Assembly (NCBI GenBank): GCA_018267195.1
Contig: JAFDYY010000001.1
Span: 62,001-126,000 of the forward strand
Direction of reading: 5' to 3'
DNA: 64,000 bases
Source of the DNA: Bacteroidota bacterium
GTDB lineage: Bacteria > Bacteroidota > Bacteroidia > Cytophagales > Cyclobacteriaceae
Numbering within the stretch: the stretch's first letter is position 1; each line of letters begins with the position of its first letter. Both the position numbers and the translations under genes were made by a program. Under the pieces are notes generated by a model. That model was not told where the DNA came from, did no database searches, and was given only the letters and a program-made list of their open reading frames with translations. Shown here piece by piece: positions 38,737 to 47,840 of this stretch.

Positions 38737-40416
38737 ATGAGTATTAATAAATATAGCCGCACGCTAACACAAGATTCTACCCTACCGGGCGCCCAAGCCA
38801 TGCTCTATGCCATCGGGTTGAAAGAAAGTGATATGGGCAAAGCTCAGGTAGGAATTGCCAGTGCCGGGTATGACGGCAACTCGTGCAATATGCACCTGAA
38901 TGCCTTAGCCGATGAAGTAAAACAAGCCGTGTGGAATCAGGAAATGATTGGGTTAGTATTTAACACGATTGGTGTGAGTGACGGCATGAGTAACGGCACC
39001 GAAGGCATGCGCTACTCGCTGGTAAGCCGCGAAGTAATTGCCGATTCTATTGAAACCGTTTGTAGCGCCCAATATTACGATGGATTAATTGCCGTGGTAG
39101 GGTGCGATAAAAATATGCCGGGAGCACTGATTGCCATGGGTCGGTTAAACCGTCCGGCCATTATGGTTTACGGAGGTACCATTGCAGCGGGCCATTGGAA
39201 AGGAAAATCATTAAACATAGTTTCGGCTTTTGAAGCCTTGGGCGAAAAACTGGCCAACCAGCTTTCAGACGAAGACTATAAAGGCATTATACAACATGCT
39301 TGCCCCGGGGCGGGTGCTTGTGGGGGAATGTACACTGCTAACACCATGGCCTCCGCCATTGAAGCCTTGGGAATGGCCTTACCCGGTTCTTCTTCAAACC
39401 CAGCACTAACTAAAGAAAAATCGCAAGAATGTATAGACGCTGCTCGGGCTATGCGGGTAATTTTAGAAAAAGACATCAAGCCCAAGGATGTGATAACGGT
39501 TCAAGCATTTGAAAATGCCCTTACCGTAGTCATGGCTTTGGGCGGGTCAACCAATGCGGTTATTCACCTCATCGCCATGGCTAAGGCAGTAGGCCTTCGT
39601 TTAACACAAGAAGATTTTCAACGCGTGTCAGACAAAACTCCTCTTATTGCCGACTTTAAACCAAGTGGCAAATACATGATGGAAGATCTGCACAAAATTG
39701 GCGGCACTCCATACGTTATGAAATACCTTCTCAACAAAGGATTTCTACATGGCAATTGCCTGACCGTTACCGGGAAAACGGTAGCCGAAAATCTGCAAGC
39801 GATTCCTGAAATCAACTTTGAAAATCAGGATCTGATTTTTCCGATTGAAAAACCCATTAAAAAAAGCGGACACATTCAAATACTGTATGGCAACCTGGCC
39901 GAAAAAGGTTCGGTAGCAAAGATTACAGGAAAAGAAGGCGAGCGGTTTAAAGGAACTGCCCGTGTGTTTAATGGTGAGTTTGAATTAACGGATGGAATCC
40001 GTTCCGGAAAAATAAAAGCAGGCGATGTAGTTGTCATCCGGTATGTCGGCCCCAAGGGTGCCCCCGGCATGCCCGAAATGTTAAAACCCACTTCGTTAAT
40101 TATGGGTTCCGGTCTGGGTAAATCAGTAGCCCTGATTACCGATGGGCGATTTTCCGGAGGCACTCATGGGTTTGTGGTGGGCCACATTACCCCCGAAGCA
40201 TTTGATGGAGGCTTGCTCGCTCTCGTAGAAGATGGCGACTGGATTGAGATCGATATAAAAAAACACCAACTTAATTTGCTGGTAGATGAAAAAGTATTGG
40301 CTATCCGCCGGTCGCACTACCAGCAACCCCCGCTGCGGGTAAGCAATGGGGTATTATATAAATATGCCAAACAAGTAAAAACCGCTGCCGATGGATGCGT
40401 TACTGACGAAAACTGA
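38737..40416 (+). CDS. ilvD: Dihydroxy-acid dehydratase
   Basis: Fe-S enzyme of 559 residues that dehydrates dihydroxy acids to 2-oxo acids for Val and Ile. Cluster cysteines are seen in [19 protein letters not shown] and in [19 protein letters not shown], plus an N-terminal Cys in [10 protein letters not shown]. The C-terminal motif [19 protein letters not shown] is intact. It is 33 bases after ilvE, and its 3' end overlaps the ilvB start by 26 bases, suggesting coupling. Confidence 0.98.
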   Translation: MSINKYSRTLTQDSTLPGAQAMLYAIGLKESDMGKAQVGIASAGYDGNSCNMHLNALADEVKQAVWNQEMIGLVFNTIGVSDGMSNGTEGMRYSLVSREVIADSIETVCSAQYYDGLIAVVGCDKNMPGALIAMGRLNRPAIMVYGGTIAAGHWKGKSLNIVSAFEALGEKLANQLSDEDYKGIIQHACPGAGACGGMYTANTMASAIEALGMALPGSSSNPALTKEKSQECIDAARAMRVILEKDIKPKDVITVQAFENALTVVMALGGSTNAVIHLIAMAKAVGLRLTQEDFQRVSDKTPLIADFKPSGKYMMEDLHKIGGTPYVMKYLLNKGFLHGNCLTVTGKTVAENLQAIPEINFENQDLIFPIEKPIKKSGHIQILYGNLAEKGSVAKITGKEGERFKGTARVFNGEFELTDGIRSGKIKAGDVVVIRYVGPKGAPGMPEMLKPTSLIMGSGLGKSVALITDGRFSGGTHGFVVGHITPEAFDGGLLALVEDGDWIEIDIKKHQLNLLVDEKVLAIRRSHYQQPPLRVSNGVLYKYAKQVKTAADGCVTDEN

Positions 40417-42139
40417 ACCTTTAAAAACTGCAATCTCTCAACAAAAAATTTCCGGTTCCGAAATCTTACTTCGTTGCCTGATTGAAGAAGGAGTACAAAC
40501 CATTTTTGGGTACCCGGGCGGAGCGATTATGCCGGTTTATGATGCCCTCTATTCATACACCGATAAACTGAATCATATTTTGGTTCGCCACGAACAAGGC
40601 TCCATCCATGCGGCCCAAGGATTTGCCAGAGCTAGTGGAAATGTAGGGGTTGCCTTAGCCACCTCTGGGCCGGGCGCATTAAACTTAGTAACCGGCTTAG
40701 GCGATGCATTGATTGACTCTACTCCAGTGGTGTGTATTACCGGGCAGGTATTTTCTCATCTGCTCGGCACCGATGCATTTCAGGAAATGGATGTAATCAA
40801 CACAACCATTCCGGTTACCAAATGGAATGTGCAGGTAACCGAAGCAAAAGATATTGCTCCGGCCATCAGCAAAGCATTTTATATAGCCCGTACCGGCAGG
40901 CCCGGCCCCGTGCTTATAGACATTACCAAGAATGCCCAAAACGAAATGTGTGAGTATGGTTATAAAAAATGCGAAGGCATCCGAACCTACAAGCCCAAAC
41001 CGGTTTTAAACCAAACTAATATAGCAGCCGCAGCTGCGCTCATTAATGCTGCCAAGAAGCCTTATATTTTAGCGGGACAGGGAGTTGTTCTTTCTGGTGC
41101 CTCGGCTGAACTAATTGCCTTTTCTGAAAAAACCGGAATACCGGTAGCGTGTACGTTGCTGGGCTTGGGCAGCATCCCTACCAATCACCCGCATTATGTA
41201 GGTTTCTTAGGGATGCACGGAAACTACGGACCTAATGTACTGACCAATGAGTGCGATGTATTAATCGGCATCGGGATGCGCTTTGATGACCGTGTAACCG
41301 GCAACGTGAGCAAGTATGCCAAGCAAGCCAAGATCATCCATATTGATATTGACTTGGCCGAGATCAACAAAATCATTCAAACCGATGTGGCCATTCATGC
41401 CGATGCCAAAGAAGCATTGCAAGCGTTAATAGCTGCTTGCGCGCGTGCCTCTCATCAGGAGTGGGTAAATCAATTCAAAGCATTGAATGATATTGAAACC
41501 GAAAAAATCATTCAAAAAGAATTTCACCCCAAAGGGCCACTTACCATGGGAGAAGTGGTTCACCGCCTATCCGAACAAACCAACGGTGCGGCTACCATTG
41601 TAACTGATGTAGGGCAGCATCAAATGACTACGTCTCGCTATTACGGATATAAAAAACCAAGAACCAGTATTACCTCAGGCGGAGCCGGCACCATGGGGTT
41701 TGCCTTGCCTGCTGCCATGGGCGCTAAATTGGCCACTCCTCATCAGCCCGTAGTAGCCGTTATAGGCGATGGCGGATTTCAAATGACGCTGCAAGAGTTG
41801 GGCACAATCATGCAATACAACATACCGGTGAAAATCGTGGTGCTCAACAATAGTTTTTTAGGTATGGTGCGGCAGTGGCAGCAATTATTTCACCACAAGC
41901 GCTACTCGTCTACCGAAATGCAAAACCCCGACTTCATCAAAATTGCAGAAGCCTACTCCATCAAAGCACAAAAAGTAAGCAACCGAAATGAACTGGATGG
42001 AGCCATTGAGGAAATGCTGAATACCAACGAGGCCTATTTACTGGAAGTAGTGGTAGGGAAAGAAGACAATGTATTCCCTATGATGCCGGCCGGAGCAGCC
42101 GTAAACGAAATTCTGTTAGAAGAACCTGTAAAAAAATAA
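40391..42139 (+). CDS. ilvB: Acetolactate synthase large (catalytic) subunit
   Basis: TPP- and FAD-dependent enzyme of 582 residues that condenses pyruvate to acetolactate or acetohydroxybutyrate. The TPP glutamate is in [13 protein letters not shown], the FAD region is [13 protein letters not shown] and the TPP-magnesium motif is [20 protein letters not shown]. The start at 40391 overlaps ilvD by 26 bases and gives a short N-terminal lead of about 20 residues before the conserved [15 protein letters not shown]. It partners with IlvN, encoded 5 bases downstream. Confidence 0.98.
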   Translation: MDALLTKTEPLKTAISQQKISGSEILLRCLIEEGVQTIFGYPGGAIMPVYDALYSYTDKLNHILVRHEQGSIHAAQGFARASGNVGVALATSGPGALNLVTGLGDALIDSTPVVCITGQVFSHLLGTDAFQEMDVINTTIPVTKWNVQVTEAKDIAPAISKAFYIARTGRPGPVLIDITKNAQNEMCEYGYKKCEGIRTYKPKPVLNQTNIAAAAALINAAKKPYILAGQGVVLSGASAELIAFSEKTGIPVACTLLGLGSIPTNHPHYVGFLGMHGNYGPNVLTNECDVLIGIGMRFDDRVTGNVSKYAKQAKIIHIDIDLAEINKIIQTDVAIHADAKEALQALIAACARASHQEWVNQFKALNDIETEKIIQKEFHPKGPLTMGEVVHRLSEQTNGAATIVTDVGQHQMTTSRYYGYKKPRTSITSGGAGTMGFALPAAMGAKLATPHQPVVAVIGDGGFQMTLQELGTIMQYNIPVKIVVLNNSFLGMVRQWQQLFHHKRYSSTEMQNPDFIKIAEAYSIKAQKVSNRNELDGAIEEMLNTNEAYLLEVVVGKEDNVFPMMPAGAAVNEILLEEPVKK

Positions 42140-42144
42140 ATGTC

Positions 42145-42435
42145 ATGAAACAAGATTTCACTATACAACTGTCCTCCGAAAATAATTTTTCAGTACTGAA
42201 CCGTATCATCAATATTCTAAACAGACGCCGGGTACGTATAAAAAAACTAATGGGCTTTGAAGATGAAAACGATTTTCGCAAAGGCGGAATCATTTTATTG
42301 GTGCACACTACAGCCGACCTGGCCGAGAAGTGTAAACGTCAATTAGAAAAATTAATTGAAGTAGAAGATGTAAATGTACAGGAAGGGATGGCTCAATATC
42401 TTGAACTAAGCGAGCGCATTGTGGATGTCGATTAG
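42145..42435 (+). CDS. ilvN: Acetolactate synthase small subunit (single ACT domain)
   Basis: Regulatory partner of IlvB, 96 residues. One ACT domain is present: FTIQLSSENNFSVLNRIINI, then a basic stretch RRRVRIKKLMGF, then a strand IILLVHTT. The C-terminal domain found in the 160-190 residue IlvH type is missing. E. coli IlvN has the same short length and is still valine-sensitive, so loss of feedback should not be assumed. It sits between ilvB and ilvC in the operon. Confidence 0.93.
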   Translation: MKQDFTIQLSSENNFSVLNRIINILNRRRVRIKKLMGFEDENDFRKGGIILLVHTTADLAEKCKRQLEKLIEVEDVNVQEGMAQYLELSERIVDVD

Positions 42436-42493
42436 CATCGTATAAAAAATAAAAATAAAGAACTATTAAACTCAAACGACAAACTAAAACAAC

Positions 42494-43564
42494 ATGGCAA
42501 AAATTAATTTTGGCGGCACCATAGAAGAGGTGGTAACACGCGAAGAGTTTCCGATGGAAAAAGCACTGAGCGTTCTTAAAGATGAAACGATCGCTATTAT
42601 CGGGTATGGTGTGCAAGGCCCCGCACAAGCCCTTAATCTTCGCGACAACGGATTCAATGTTATTATAGGCCAACGAAAAGGCGGTAAAACCTGGGACAAA
42701 GCGCTGCAACACGGATGGATTCCGGGCGAAACACTTTTTGAAATTGAGGAAGCCGCACAACGCGGAACAATCCTTCAATTTTTGTTATCCGATGCCGGAC
42801 AAATTGCTACCTGGCCTTCTATCAAGCCACATCTTACCCAAGGCAAAGCTCTCTATTTTTCGCATGGATTTGGGGTAACATTTAAGGAACAAACCGGAAT
42901 CGTTCCTCCGCCTGATGTGGATGTCATCCTCGCGGCTCCGAAAGGATCGGGCACGTCCGTACGGAGGTTGTTCCTGCAGGGTAAAGGAATTAATTCCAGC
43001 TATGCTATTTTTCAAAATGCCACTGGCCGCGCCAAAGACAGAGTTATCGCGTTAGGTATAGGCGTTGGCTCAGGCTATCTGTTTGAAACCGATTTCAAAA
43101 AAGAAGTTTATTCTGACTTAACCGGAGAGCGTGGTACGCTGATGGGTGCTATTGCCGGAATATTTGAAGCTCAATATGAAGTGCTCCGCTCAAAAGGCCA
43201 CTCTCCTTCCGAAGCCTTCAATGAAACCGTAGAAGAACTGACGCAAAGCCTGATGCCATTAGTGGCCGAAAATGGAATGGATTGGATGTATGCCAACTGC
43301 TCTACTACTGCACAACGCGGAGCCTTAGATTGGAAAAAGAAATTCAAAGCTGCTACCCTACCTGTCTTTAAAGAACTGTACGAAAGCGTAGCCAGCGGGG
43401 CCGAAGCCAAACGTACCATTGATACTTGCAGCAAGCCCGACTATCGCGAAAAGCTGGCTGACGAACTTAAAGAACTTCGCAACAGCGAACTTTGGCAAGC
43501 CGGTGCAGCGGTGCGCGCACTACGCCCTGAAAAAGAAAAAGTTGAAGCCAGCATGATCAACTGA
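42494..43564 (+). CDS. ilvC: Ketol-acid reductoisomerase (NADP+)
   Basis: Isomerises and reduces acetohydroxy acids in Val and Ile synthesis; 356 residues. The Rossmann motif GYGVQGPAQALNLRDNG is at about residue 37. The cofactor loop GQRKGGKTWDKA is rich in basic residues, favouring NADPH. The acidic metal site FETDFKKEVYSDLTGERGTL is intact. It is 58 bases after ilvN and closes the operon before a strong terminator. Confidence 0.97.
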   Translation: MAKINFGGTIEEVVTREEFPMEKALSVLKDETIAIIGYGVQGPAQALNLRDNGFNVIIGQRKGGKTWDKALQHGWIPGETLFEIEEAAQRGTILQFLLSDAGQIATWPSIKPHLTQGKALYFSHGFGVTFKEQTGIVPPPDVDVILAAPKGSGTSVRRLFLQGKGINSSYAIFQNATGRAKDRVIALGIGVGSGYLFETDFKKEVYSDLTGERGTLMGAIAGIFEAQYEVLRSKGHSPSEAFNETVEELTQSLMPLVAENGMDWMYANCSTTAQRGALDWKKKFKAATLPVFKELYESVASGAEAKRTIDTCSKPDYREKLADELKELRNSELWQAGAAVRALRPEKEKVEASMIN

Positions 43565-43585
43565 CACTATCTGTTTTCGTATAAA

Positions 43586-43615
43586 AAAACCGAATCTTAA
43601 GGTTCGGTTTTTTTA
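43586..43615 (+). terminator. Intrinsic terminator after ilvC
   Basis: Stem AAACCGAATC / GGTTCGGTTT (10 bp with one G-U pair) and loop TTAA, followed by TTTT. It lies about 20 bases after the ilvC stop. The flanking A-run makes it likely to act in both directions, which would also serve the facing lipoprotein gene. Confidence 0.9.
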
Positions 43616-43628
43616 TGTCAATAAATAC

Positions 43629-44219
43629 TCATCGAACAAGCTGTACCCGTTTATAATCGGAGGATAAAAAAAATGTCTGCTTTTTGGTACGTTTAGTTGA
43701 ATCGGAAGCTGTTTTATTTAATCGATACTCGCAGTCTATCTGGCGGCTTAGTATTTCATCCTCGTCTTTGTGGTATTTGTTTAATTGATATTGCAAATAT
43801 TTCAGTTCAAGCAGTTGTTGCTCAGTAAAGTTTTTCAGTTCAACAAAACTCTTGCTATACGACTCAAAAAATGAATCGTCTTTAAATTTATCTTTTAGCA
43901 TAGCCAATGAATCTAACCGTTGATTGGTTTTATTTAATAGTTGTGTGTTGTACAAAATATCCTTGGCAATGTTAGAGCGAACTGTATCCACCGGTAAAAT
44001 GAATTTAAGTTCTTTTGAATAATCGGCCACCAGCCACTGAAGAGAATCAATACCCTTGATAACTCTTACCTCTTGAAGCGTAACTAACTCCGGATAAGTT
44101 CCGGCTGGCAATCGTCTGATATACCGGATATATTCGGAGATGGTATCCTTTTTTCGGTCATGCTTACAAGAAACTAAAAGCACGACCGCAAAAGCAACTC
44201 TTAAAATAGTCTTCATCAT
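43629..44219 (-). CDS. Putative lipoprotein, 196 aa, function unknown
   Basis: From the ATG at 44219 the protein starts MMKTILRVAFAVVLLVSCKH, a lipoprotein signal with Cys18. A longer frame (to 44297) would hide that signal and is not preferred. The mature part is helical, rich in Lys, Asp and Leu, with heptad-like stretches (for example LLNKTNQRLDSLAMLKDKF and EQQLLELKYLQYQLNKY), so a coiled coil is likely. It ends in a basic segment. No known domain is recognised. It lies alone between the ilv operon and the rhodanese gene, which is divergent. Confidence 0.8.
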   Translation of the reverse strand: MMKTILRVAFAVVLLVSCKHDRKKDTISEYIRYIRRLPAGTYPELVTLQEVRVIKGIDSLQWLVADYSKELKFILPVDTVRSNIAKDILYNTQLLNKTNQRLDSLAMLKDKFKDDSFFESYSKSFVELKNFTEQQLLELKYLQYQLNKYHKDEDEILSRQIDCEYRLNKTASDSTKRTKKQTFFLSSDYKRVQLVR

Positions 44220-44345
44220 TTTTTTGTATAAAATATAAATGCGAAAATAACCGTCTGTATTGGTTTGATCAACCGCACAGAGAAATACATTAGGCATTTA
44301 GGGATAAATGCCGAACTTTGATAAAACTATTCAATTGATAACCCT

Positions 44346-44729
44346 ATGAAAAATAATATGCTGCTAGCCGTACTTTTTTGCTTCTTCGGCTCGGTTGGGT
44401 TCGCCCAAAATATTAATACTTTGAAAGTGGATGCGTTTGAGAAAAAATTGGCAGCTACTAAAGAAAAAACGATCCTAGATGTGCGTACCCCGGAAGAGTT
44501 TAAAGAAGGCCACTTGTCTGGAGCACAACAACTCGATGTGCATCAAAAAGATTTTAGAGAAAAAGCGGCCAAACTGGATAAATCCAAACCTCTATTTGTC
44601 TATTGCTTGGGGGGCGTACGAAGCAGGTCGGCTGCATCTATCTTAGCGAGTCTTGGTTTCTCTACGATCTACAACCTCGAAGGGGGTATTCAAAGTTGGG
44701 AAGCCGGTAAAAAGCCCATCGTAAAATAA
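44346..44729 (+). CDS. Exported rhodanese-like domain protein
   Basis: 127 residues with a signal peptide (MKNNMLLAVLFCFFGSVGFAQ) followed by one rhodanese domain. The family patterns LDVRTPEEFKEGHLSGA and YCLGGVRSRSAASILASLGF are present, the latter carrying the active-loop cysteine. It ends NLEGGIQSWEAGKKPIVK. A periplasmic sulfur-carrier or sulfurtransferase role is inferred. The yceI gene follows 132 bases downstream on the same strand. Confidence 0.9.
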   Translation: MKNNMLLAVLFCFFGSVGFAQNINTLKVDAFEKKLAATKEKTILDVRTPEEFKEGHLSGAQQLDVHQKDFREKAAKLDKSKPLFVYCLGGVRSRSAASILASLGFSTIYNLEGGIQSWEAGKKPIVK

Positions 44730-44769
44730 AGCCGGATTTAATTTACAATTTATTAACTAAAATATTGTT

Positions 44770-44793
44770 TTGATAATCAGTTGCTTACAAAAA
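44770..44793 (+). promoter_or_regulatory. TTGATAATCAGT element upstream of yceI
   Basis: TTGATAATCAGTTGCTTACA lies about 90 bases before the yceI start and aligns with the dnaE element TTGATTATCAATTACTTATA at 16 of 20 positions. It shares its first 12 bases with the aconitase element. Function unknown. Confidence 0.4.
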
Positions 44794-44861
44794 AGTAATT
44801 AGATGTTTAAACATATATTTAGGCATTTGCGTTATCGTTGCAACAAAATTAAATCACTTAC

Positions 44862-45437
44862 ATGAAAAAAATTAATCTATTTATTGCAGCCGTGCTCGTA
44901 GCAGGGGCAGCCGCTGCACAAGGAACCTGGACTATAGACAAAGCCCACTCTAAAATCAGGTTTACCGCCACGCACATGGTCGTTGCCGAAGTGGAAGGAT
45001 ATTTTAAAGACTTTGATGCAACCGTAACCTGTACCGGAGCCGACTTTAATGGCGCTGATGTAGAGTTTACCACAAAAGTGGCTTCGCTCACTACCGAAAA
45101 CGACCAACGCGATAATCATTTAAGATCCGATGATTTTTTCAATGCCGAAAAATTTCCTGAAATAAAATTTAAAGGCAAATTGGTAAAGAATGGGAACAAC
45201 TATGAACTGAAAGGCGATTTTACCATGCGCGATGTAACCAAGCCTGTTTCGTTTGAAGTAACCTACGGTGGCAACATCGAAGCCTTTGGTGGCCAGAAAG
45301 CCGGTTTTAAATTGAACGGAAAAATTAACCGTTTTGATTACAACTTAAAGTTTGATAAAAAACTAAAAGCCGGAGATTATATTGTAGGTAAGGAAATTGA
45401 GATTACCTGTAAAATAGAATTAAACAAGAAAGCTTAA
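44862..45437 (+). CDS. YceI family periplasmic lipocalin-like protein
   Basis: 191 residues with signal peptide MKKINLFIAAVLVAGAAAAQ. The mature protein has the YceI pattern: WTIDKAHSKIRFTATHMVVAEVEGYFKDFD, RDNHLRSDDFFNAEKFPEIKF (each shown in part), and a beta-rich C-terminus. The family fold is an eight-stranded barrel that binds long isoprenoids or related lipids. A MarR-type regulator gene follows after a terminator; this pair often occurs together and may be functionally linked. Confidence 0.94.
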   Translation: MKKINLFIAAVLVAGAAAAQGTWTIDKAHSKIRFTATHMVVAEVEGYFKDFDATVTCTGADFNGADVEFTTKVASLTTENDQRDNHLRSDDFFNAEKFPEIKFKGKLVKNGNNYELKGDFTMRDVTKPVSFEVTYGGNIEAFGGQKAGFKLNGKINRFDYNLKFDKKLKAGDYIVGKEIEITCKIELNKKA

Positions 45438-45446
45438 CTAATATTT

Positions 45447-45477
45447 AAAAAGGCTGCTCTCAAGGCAGCCTTTTTAA
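45447..45477 (+). terminator. Intrinsic terminator after yceI, likely bidirectional
   Basis: Perfect 11-bp stem AAAAAGGCTGC / GCAGCCTTTTT with loop TCTCAAG. It lies about 10 bases after the yceI stop and 10 before the marR start. Confidence 0.9.
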
Positions 45478-45486
45478 TATACTTAA

Positions 45487-45936
45487 ATGAAACTGGAAGA
45501 AGAGATAAAACAAACCCAATTCAGAAATGCACACCACAAAGCGGTAATTAACTTACTTTTTACTGCCGGTTGGATGGTTACAAAAACCAAAAATTTTTTT
45601 AAAGGGTATGGTATTACCAATACCCAGTTCAACATCTTGCGCATTTTACGAGGGCAACATCCAAAGAAATTATCGGGTAGAGAAATTAAATCGCGTATGC
45701 TCGACAAAAGTTCAGATGTTTCGCGGCTGCTCGATCGTTTAATGACTAAACAATTAATTGAAAAAGTACAAAGCCCGCACGACAAACGAGCTTCGAGTGT
45801 TAAGATCAGTCAAAAAGGATTATCACTTCTAAAATCCATTGATCTTAAAATTGATGAAACCGACAGTAATCTGTTAGGGATTAATACCGCAGAAGCGAAT
45901 CAGTTAAACAAGCTGCTCGATAAATGTCGAGCCTGA
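45487..45936 (+). CDS. MarR family transcriptional regulator
   Basis: Winged-helix regulator of 149 residues. The recognition region includes TQFNILRILRGQHPKKLSGREI and KSRMLDKSSDVSRLLDRLM. The wing is VQSPHDKRASSVKISQKG, with the conserved DKRA pattern. The C-terminal helix dimerises in the family. Its partner yceI lies upstream, but a strong terminator between them suggests separate transcription. The stop is 1 base from the facing M3 peptidase stop. Confidence 0.93.
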   Translation: MKLEEEIKQTQFRNAHHKAVINLLFTAGWMVTKTKNFFKGYGITNTQFNILRILRGQHPKKLSGREIKSRMLDKSSDVSRLLDRLMTKQLIEKVQSPHDKRASSVKISQKGLSLLKSIDLKIDETDSNLLGINTAEANQLNKLLDKCRA

Positions 45937-45937
45937 C

Positions 45938-47647
45938 CTAAACCTTGGCCAACTCATCATTTACGAAACACATCAATTCGCCAATATATTTTTTACTAAA
46001 ATCGAATTTGATGCCGGCTGCTTTATAAAGTTCAGGAATAGTAGCCATATTTCCTTTGCGCAGGGCATTCATGTAATAATTCAATCCCTCTGTTTTATTC
46101 TTCTTGAAATTCCGCCACACCGCAATAGCCCCCAATTGTGCCATACCGTACTCGATATAATAAAATGGAACTTCGTATAAGTGTAACTGCTTTTGCCAGA
46201 GATAATCTTTTGCCTGTTGCAATCCCGACCAATCGGTAACCGTATCAGAAAAACGATTAAAAATATGGTTCCAGTTTATTTTTCTTTCATCCAACGAGTG
46301 CGCGGGATTTTCATAAACCCAATGTTGAAACCGATCAATTGTAGCTACCCAGGGTAATGTTTCAATAATATCTTCCAGTTGGTCGCGCTTGGCCCGGGCT
46401 AATTCGCTCTCCTGCTGAAAAAATAAATGCCACTGATCCATCGAAATCAATTCCATACTCATACTGGCTAATTCGGCCACTTCCATCGGAGGAGATTTAA
46501 AATCATTTAACTCTAAATTCATGGTCAAAAAATTATGCACGGCATGGCCGCCTTCATGCATCAGGGTGGTCATATCGCGCATGGTGCTGGTGGCATTCAT
46601 AAAAATAAACGGCACCCCAATTTCGGCCAGAGGGTAGTTATACCCTCCGGGTGCTTTTCCTTTGCGCGACTCCAGATCGAGGTGCTCCATTTCGCGCATC
46701 GTTTTCAGGCATTCCCCTAAATAAGGATCGAGATTTTTAAAACATGCAATAGATTTCTCAGCCAGATCATTTCCGTCCTTAAAAGCTTTTAGCGGTTCGC
46801 GCCCCAAACTGTCAACCGCCTTATCCCACGGACGGAGTTGGGCCACCTTCAAATCGCGTTTTCGTTCGGTTGCCAGTTGGTTTAGAATTGGCACTACTTC
46901 GCTCTCGATAGAATCGTGAAAAGCAAAACAATCGGCCGCAGTATAATCAAAACGGCCGTAAGCCTTAAACTGATAATCGCGGAAGTTTTGGAAACCTGCC
47001 TGCAAAGCTACTTGATGACGAAGTGAAATCAATTTAGAATATAAGGCATCCAGTGTATCTTTATCTTGCAGCCTACGGTTCAAAATTTTGTGATACACTT
47101 CTTCCCGCTTTACGCGATCCGTAGATTGTAAGATGACGGCAGCCTGTTGCAAGGTCATCTCTTGTTCGTTTATGGCTACCGTCATAGCTCCTGAAACCGA
47201 TGCATATTTTTGTGTTTCCGTGTTGATCTCGGTAAACAGTGGAATATTTTCTTCACGAAATAGTTCGATTTCCTTTTTCAGGTTGCGGATCATCAGATCA
47301 TAGCCTGCAACATGCTCCAGTTCTTTAACAAAAGGTGAATCGATCACTTTCTTGTTCAACCGATCGGCATACGGAGCCAGGAGTGGCTGAATTTCTTGCA
47401 CAAAATACTGATAGGCCTTGCTATATTCCTCGTTGTCGGTATAGCACGTCATACGGATATAGCGCCAACCCATATCTTCGCTTACCACCGATTCCAGTTC
47501 GCTGCGATCGCGAAGCCATTGTTTTAATTCCTCTACGGAATGAATCTTCCGGTTCTCGAGCGAATCAAAAAAAGGTTGAAGCGATGACCAGTTAGAAAGT
47601 TTAAAATCAGATGGAAGGAATTGACGAGCCGGTGCCTGAACGATCAT
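45938..47647 (-). CDS. M3 family oligoendopeptidase (PepF type)
   Basis: Zinc oligopeptidase of 569 residues, cytosolic (no signal peptide). The active-site motif is HEGGH in TTLMHEGGHAVHNFLTM, with the third ligand Glu in EVAELASMSMELI. Family patterns near the C-terminus (YYIEYGMAQLGAIAVWRNF) are present. It degrades short peptides. It is divergent from serA with a 193-base gap. Confidence 0.94.
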   Translation of the reverse strand: MIVQAPARQFLPSDFKLSNWSSLQPFFDSLENRKIHSVEELKQWLRDRSELESVVSEDMGWRYIRMTCYTDNEEYSKAYQYFVQEIQPLLAPYADRLNKKVIDSPFVKELEHVAGYDLMIRNLKKEIELFREENIPLFTEINTETQKYASVSGAMTVAINEQEMTLQQAAVILQSTDRVKREEVYHKILNRRLQDKDTLDALYSKLISLRHQVALQAGFQNFRDYQFKAYGRFDYTAADCFAFHDSIESEVVPILNQLATERKRDLKVAQLRPWDKAVDSLGREPLKAFKDGNDLAEKSIACFKNLDPYLGECLKTMREMEHLDLESRKGKAPGGYNYPLAEIGVPFIFMNATSTMRDMTTLMHEGGHAVHNFLTMNLELNDFKSPPMEVAELASMSMELISMDQWHLFFQQESELARAKRDQLEDIIETLPWVATIDRFQHWVYENPAHSLDERKINWNHIFNRFSDTVTDWSGLQQAKDYLWQKQLHLYEVPFYYIEYGMAQLGAIAVWRNFKKNKTEGLNYYMNALRKGNMATIPELYKAAGIKFDFSKKYIGELMCFVNDELAKV

Positions 47648-47814
47648 TTGTTATGCTAATTTATTCCATGCAATAAACTGTAATTTTTTGATGAATACCA
47701 GACTTAGCTATACGAAACTTATGACTCTACCCCAACTTCAACCAGTGCAATCGGTTTCATTTTAAAAAACTAAAGACATACCTAAAAAAGGTCAGAAGAA
47801 AACGAATTGTATGT

Positions 47815-47822
47815 TACATTTG
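47815..47822 (+). promoter_or_regulatory. Candidate -7 box TACATTTG before serA
   Basis: TACATTTG is an exact match to TAnnTTTG, 18 bases upstream of the serA ATG. It would give a very short 5' leader. No clear -33 TTTG is seen. Confidence 0.4.
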
Positions 47823-47840
47823 AGATTGAGAAAGTAACAG

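Noticed and set aside
42145..42435. IlvN as a truncated pseudogene
   Set aside because: The single ACT domain is complete, and E. coli IlvN has the same length and works.
43629..44297. Longer N-terminal start (44297) for the lipoprotein
   Set aside because: The 26 extra residues would bury a clear lipoprotein signal peptide that starts at 44219.
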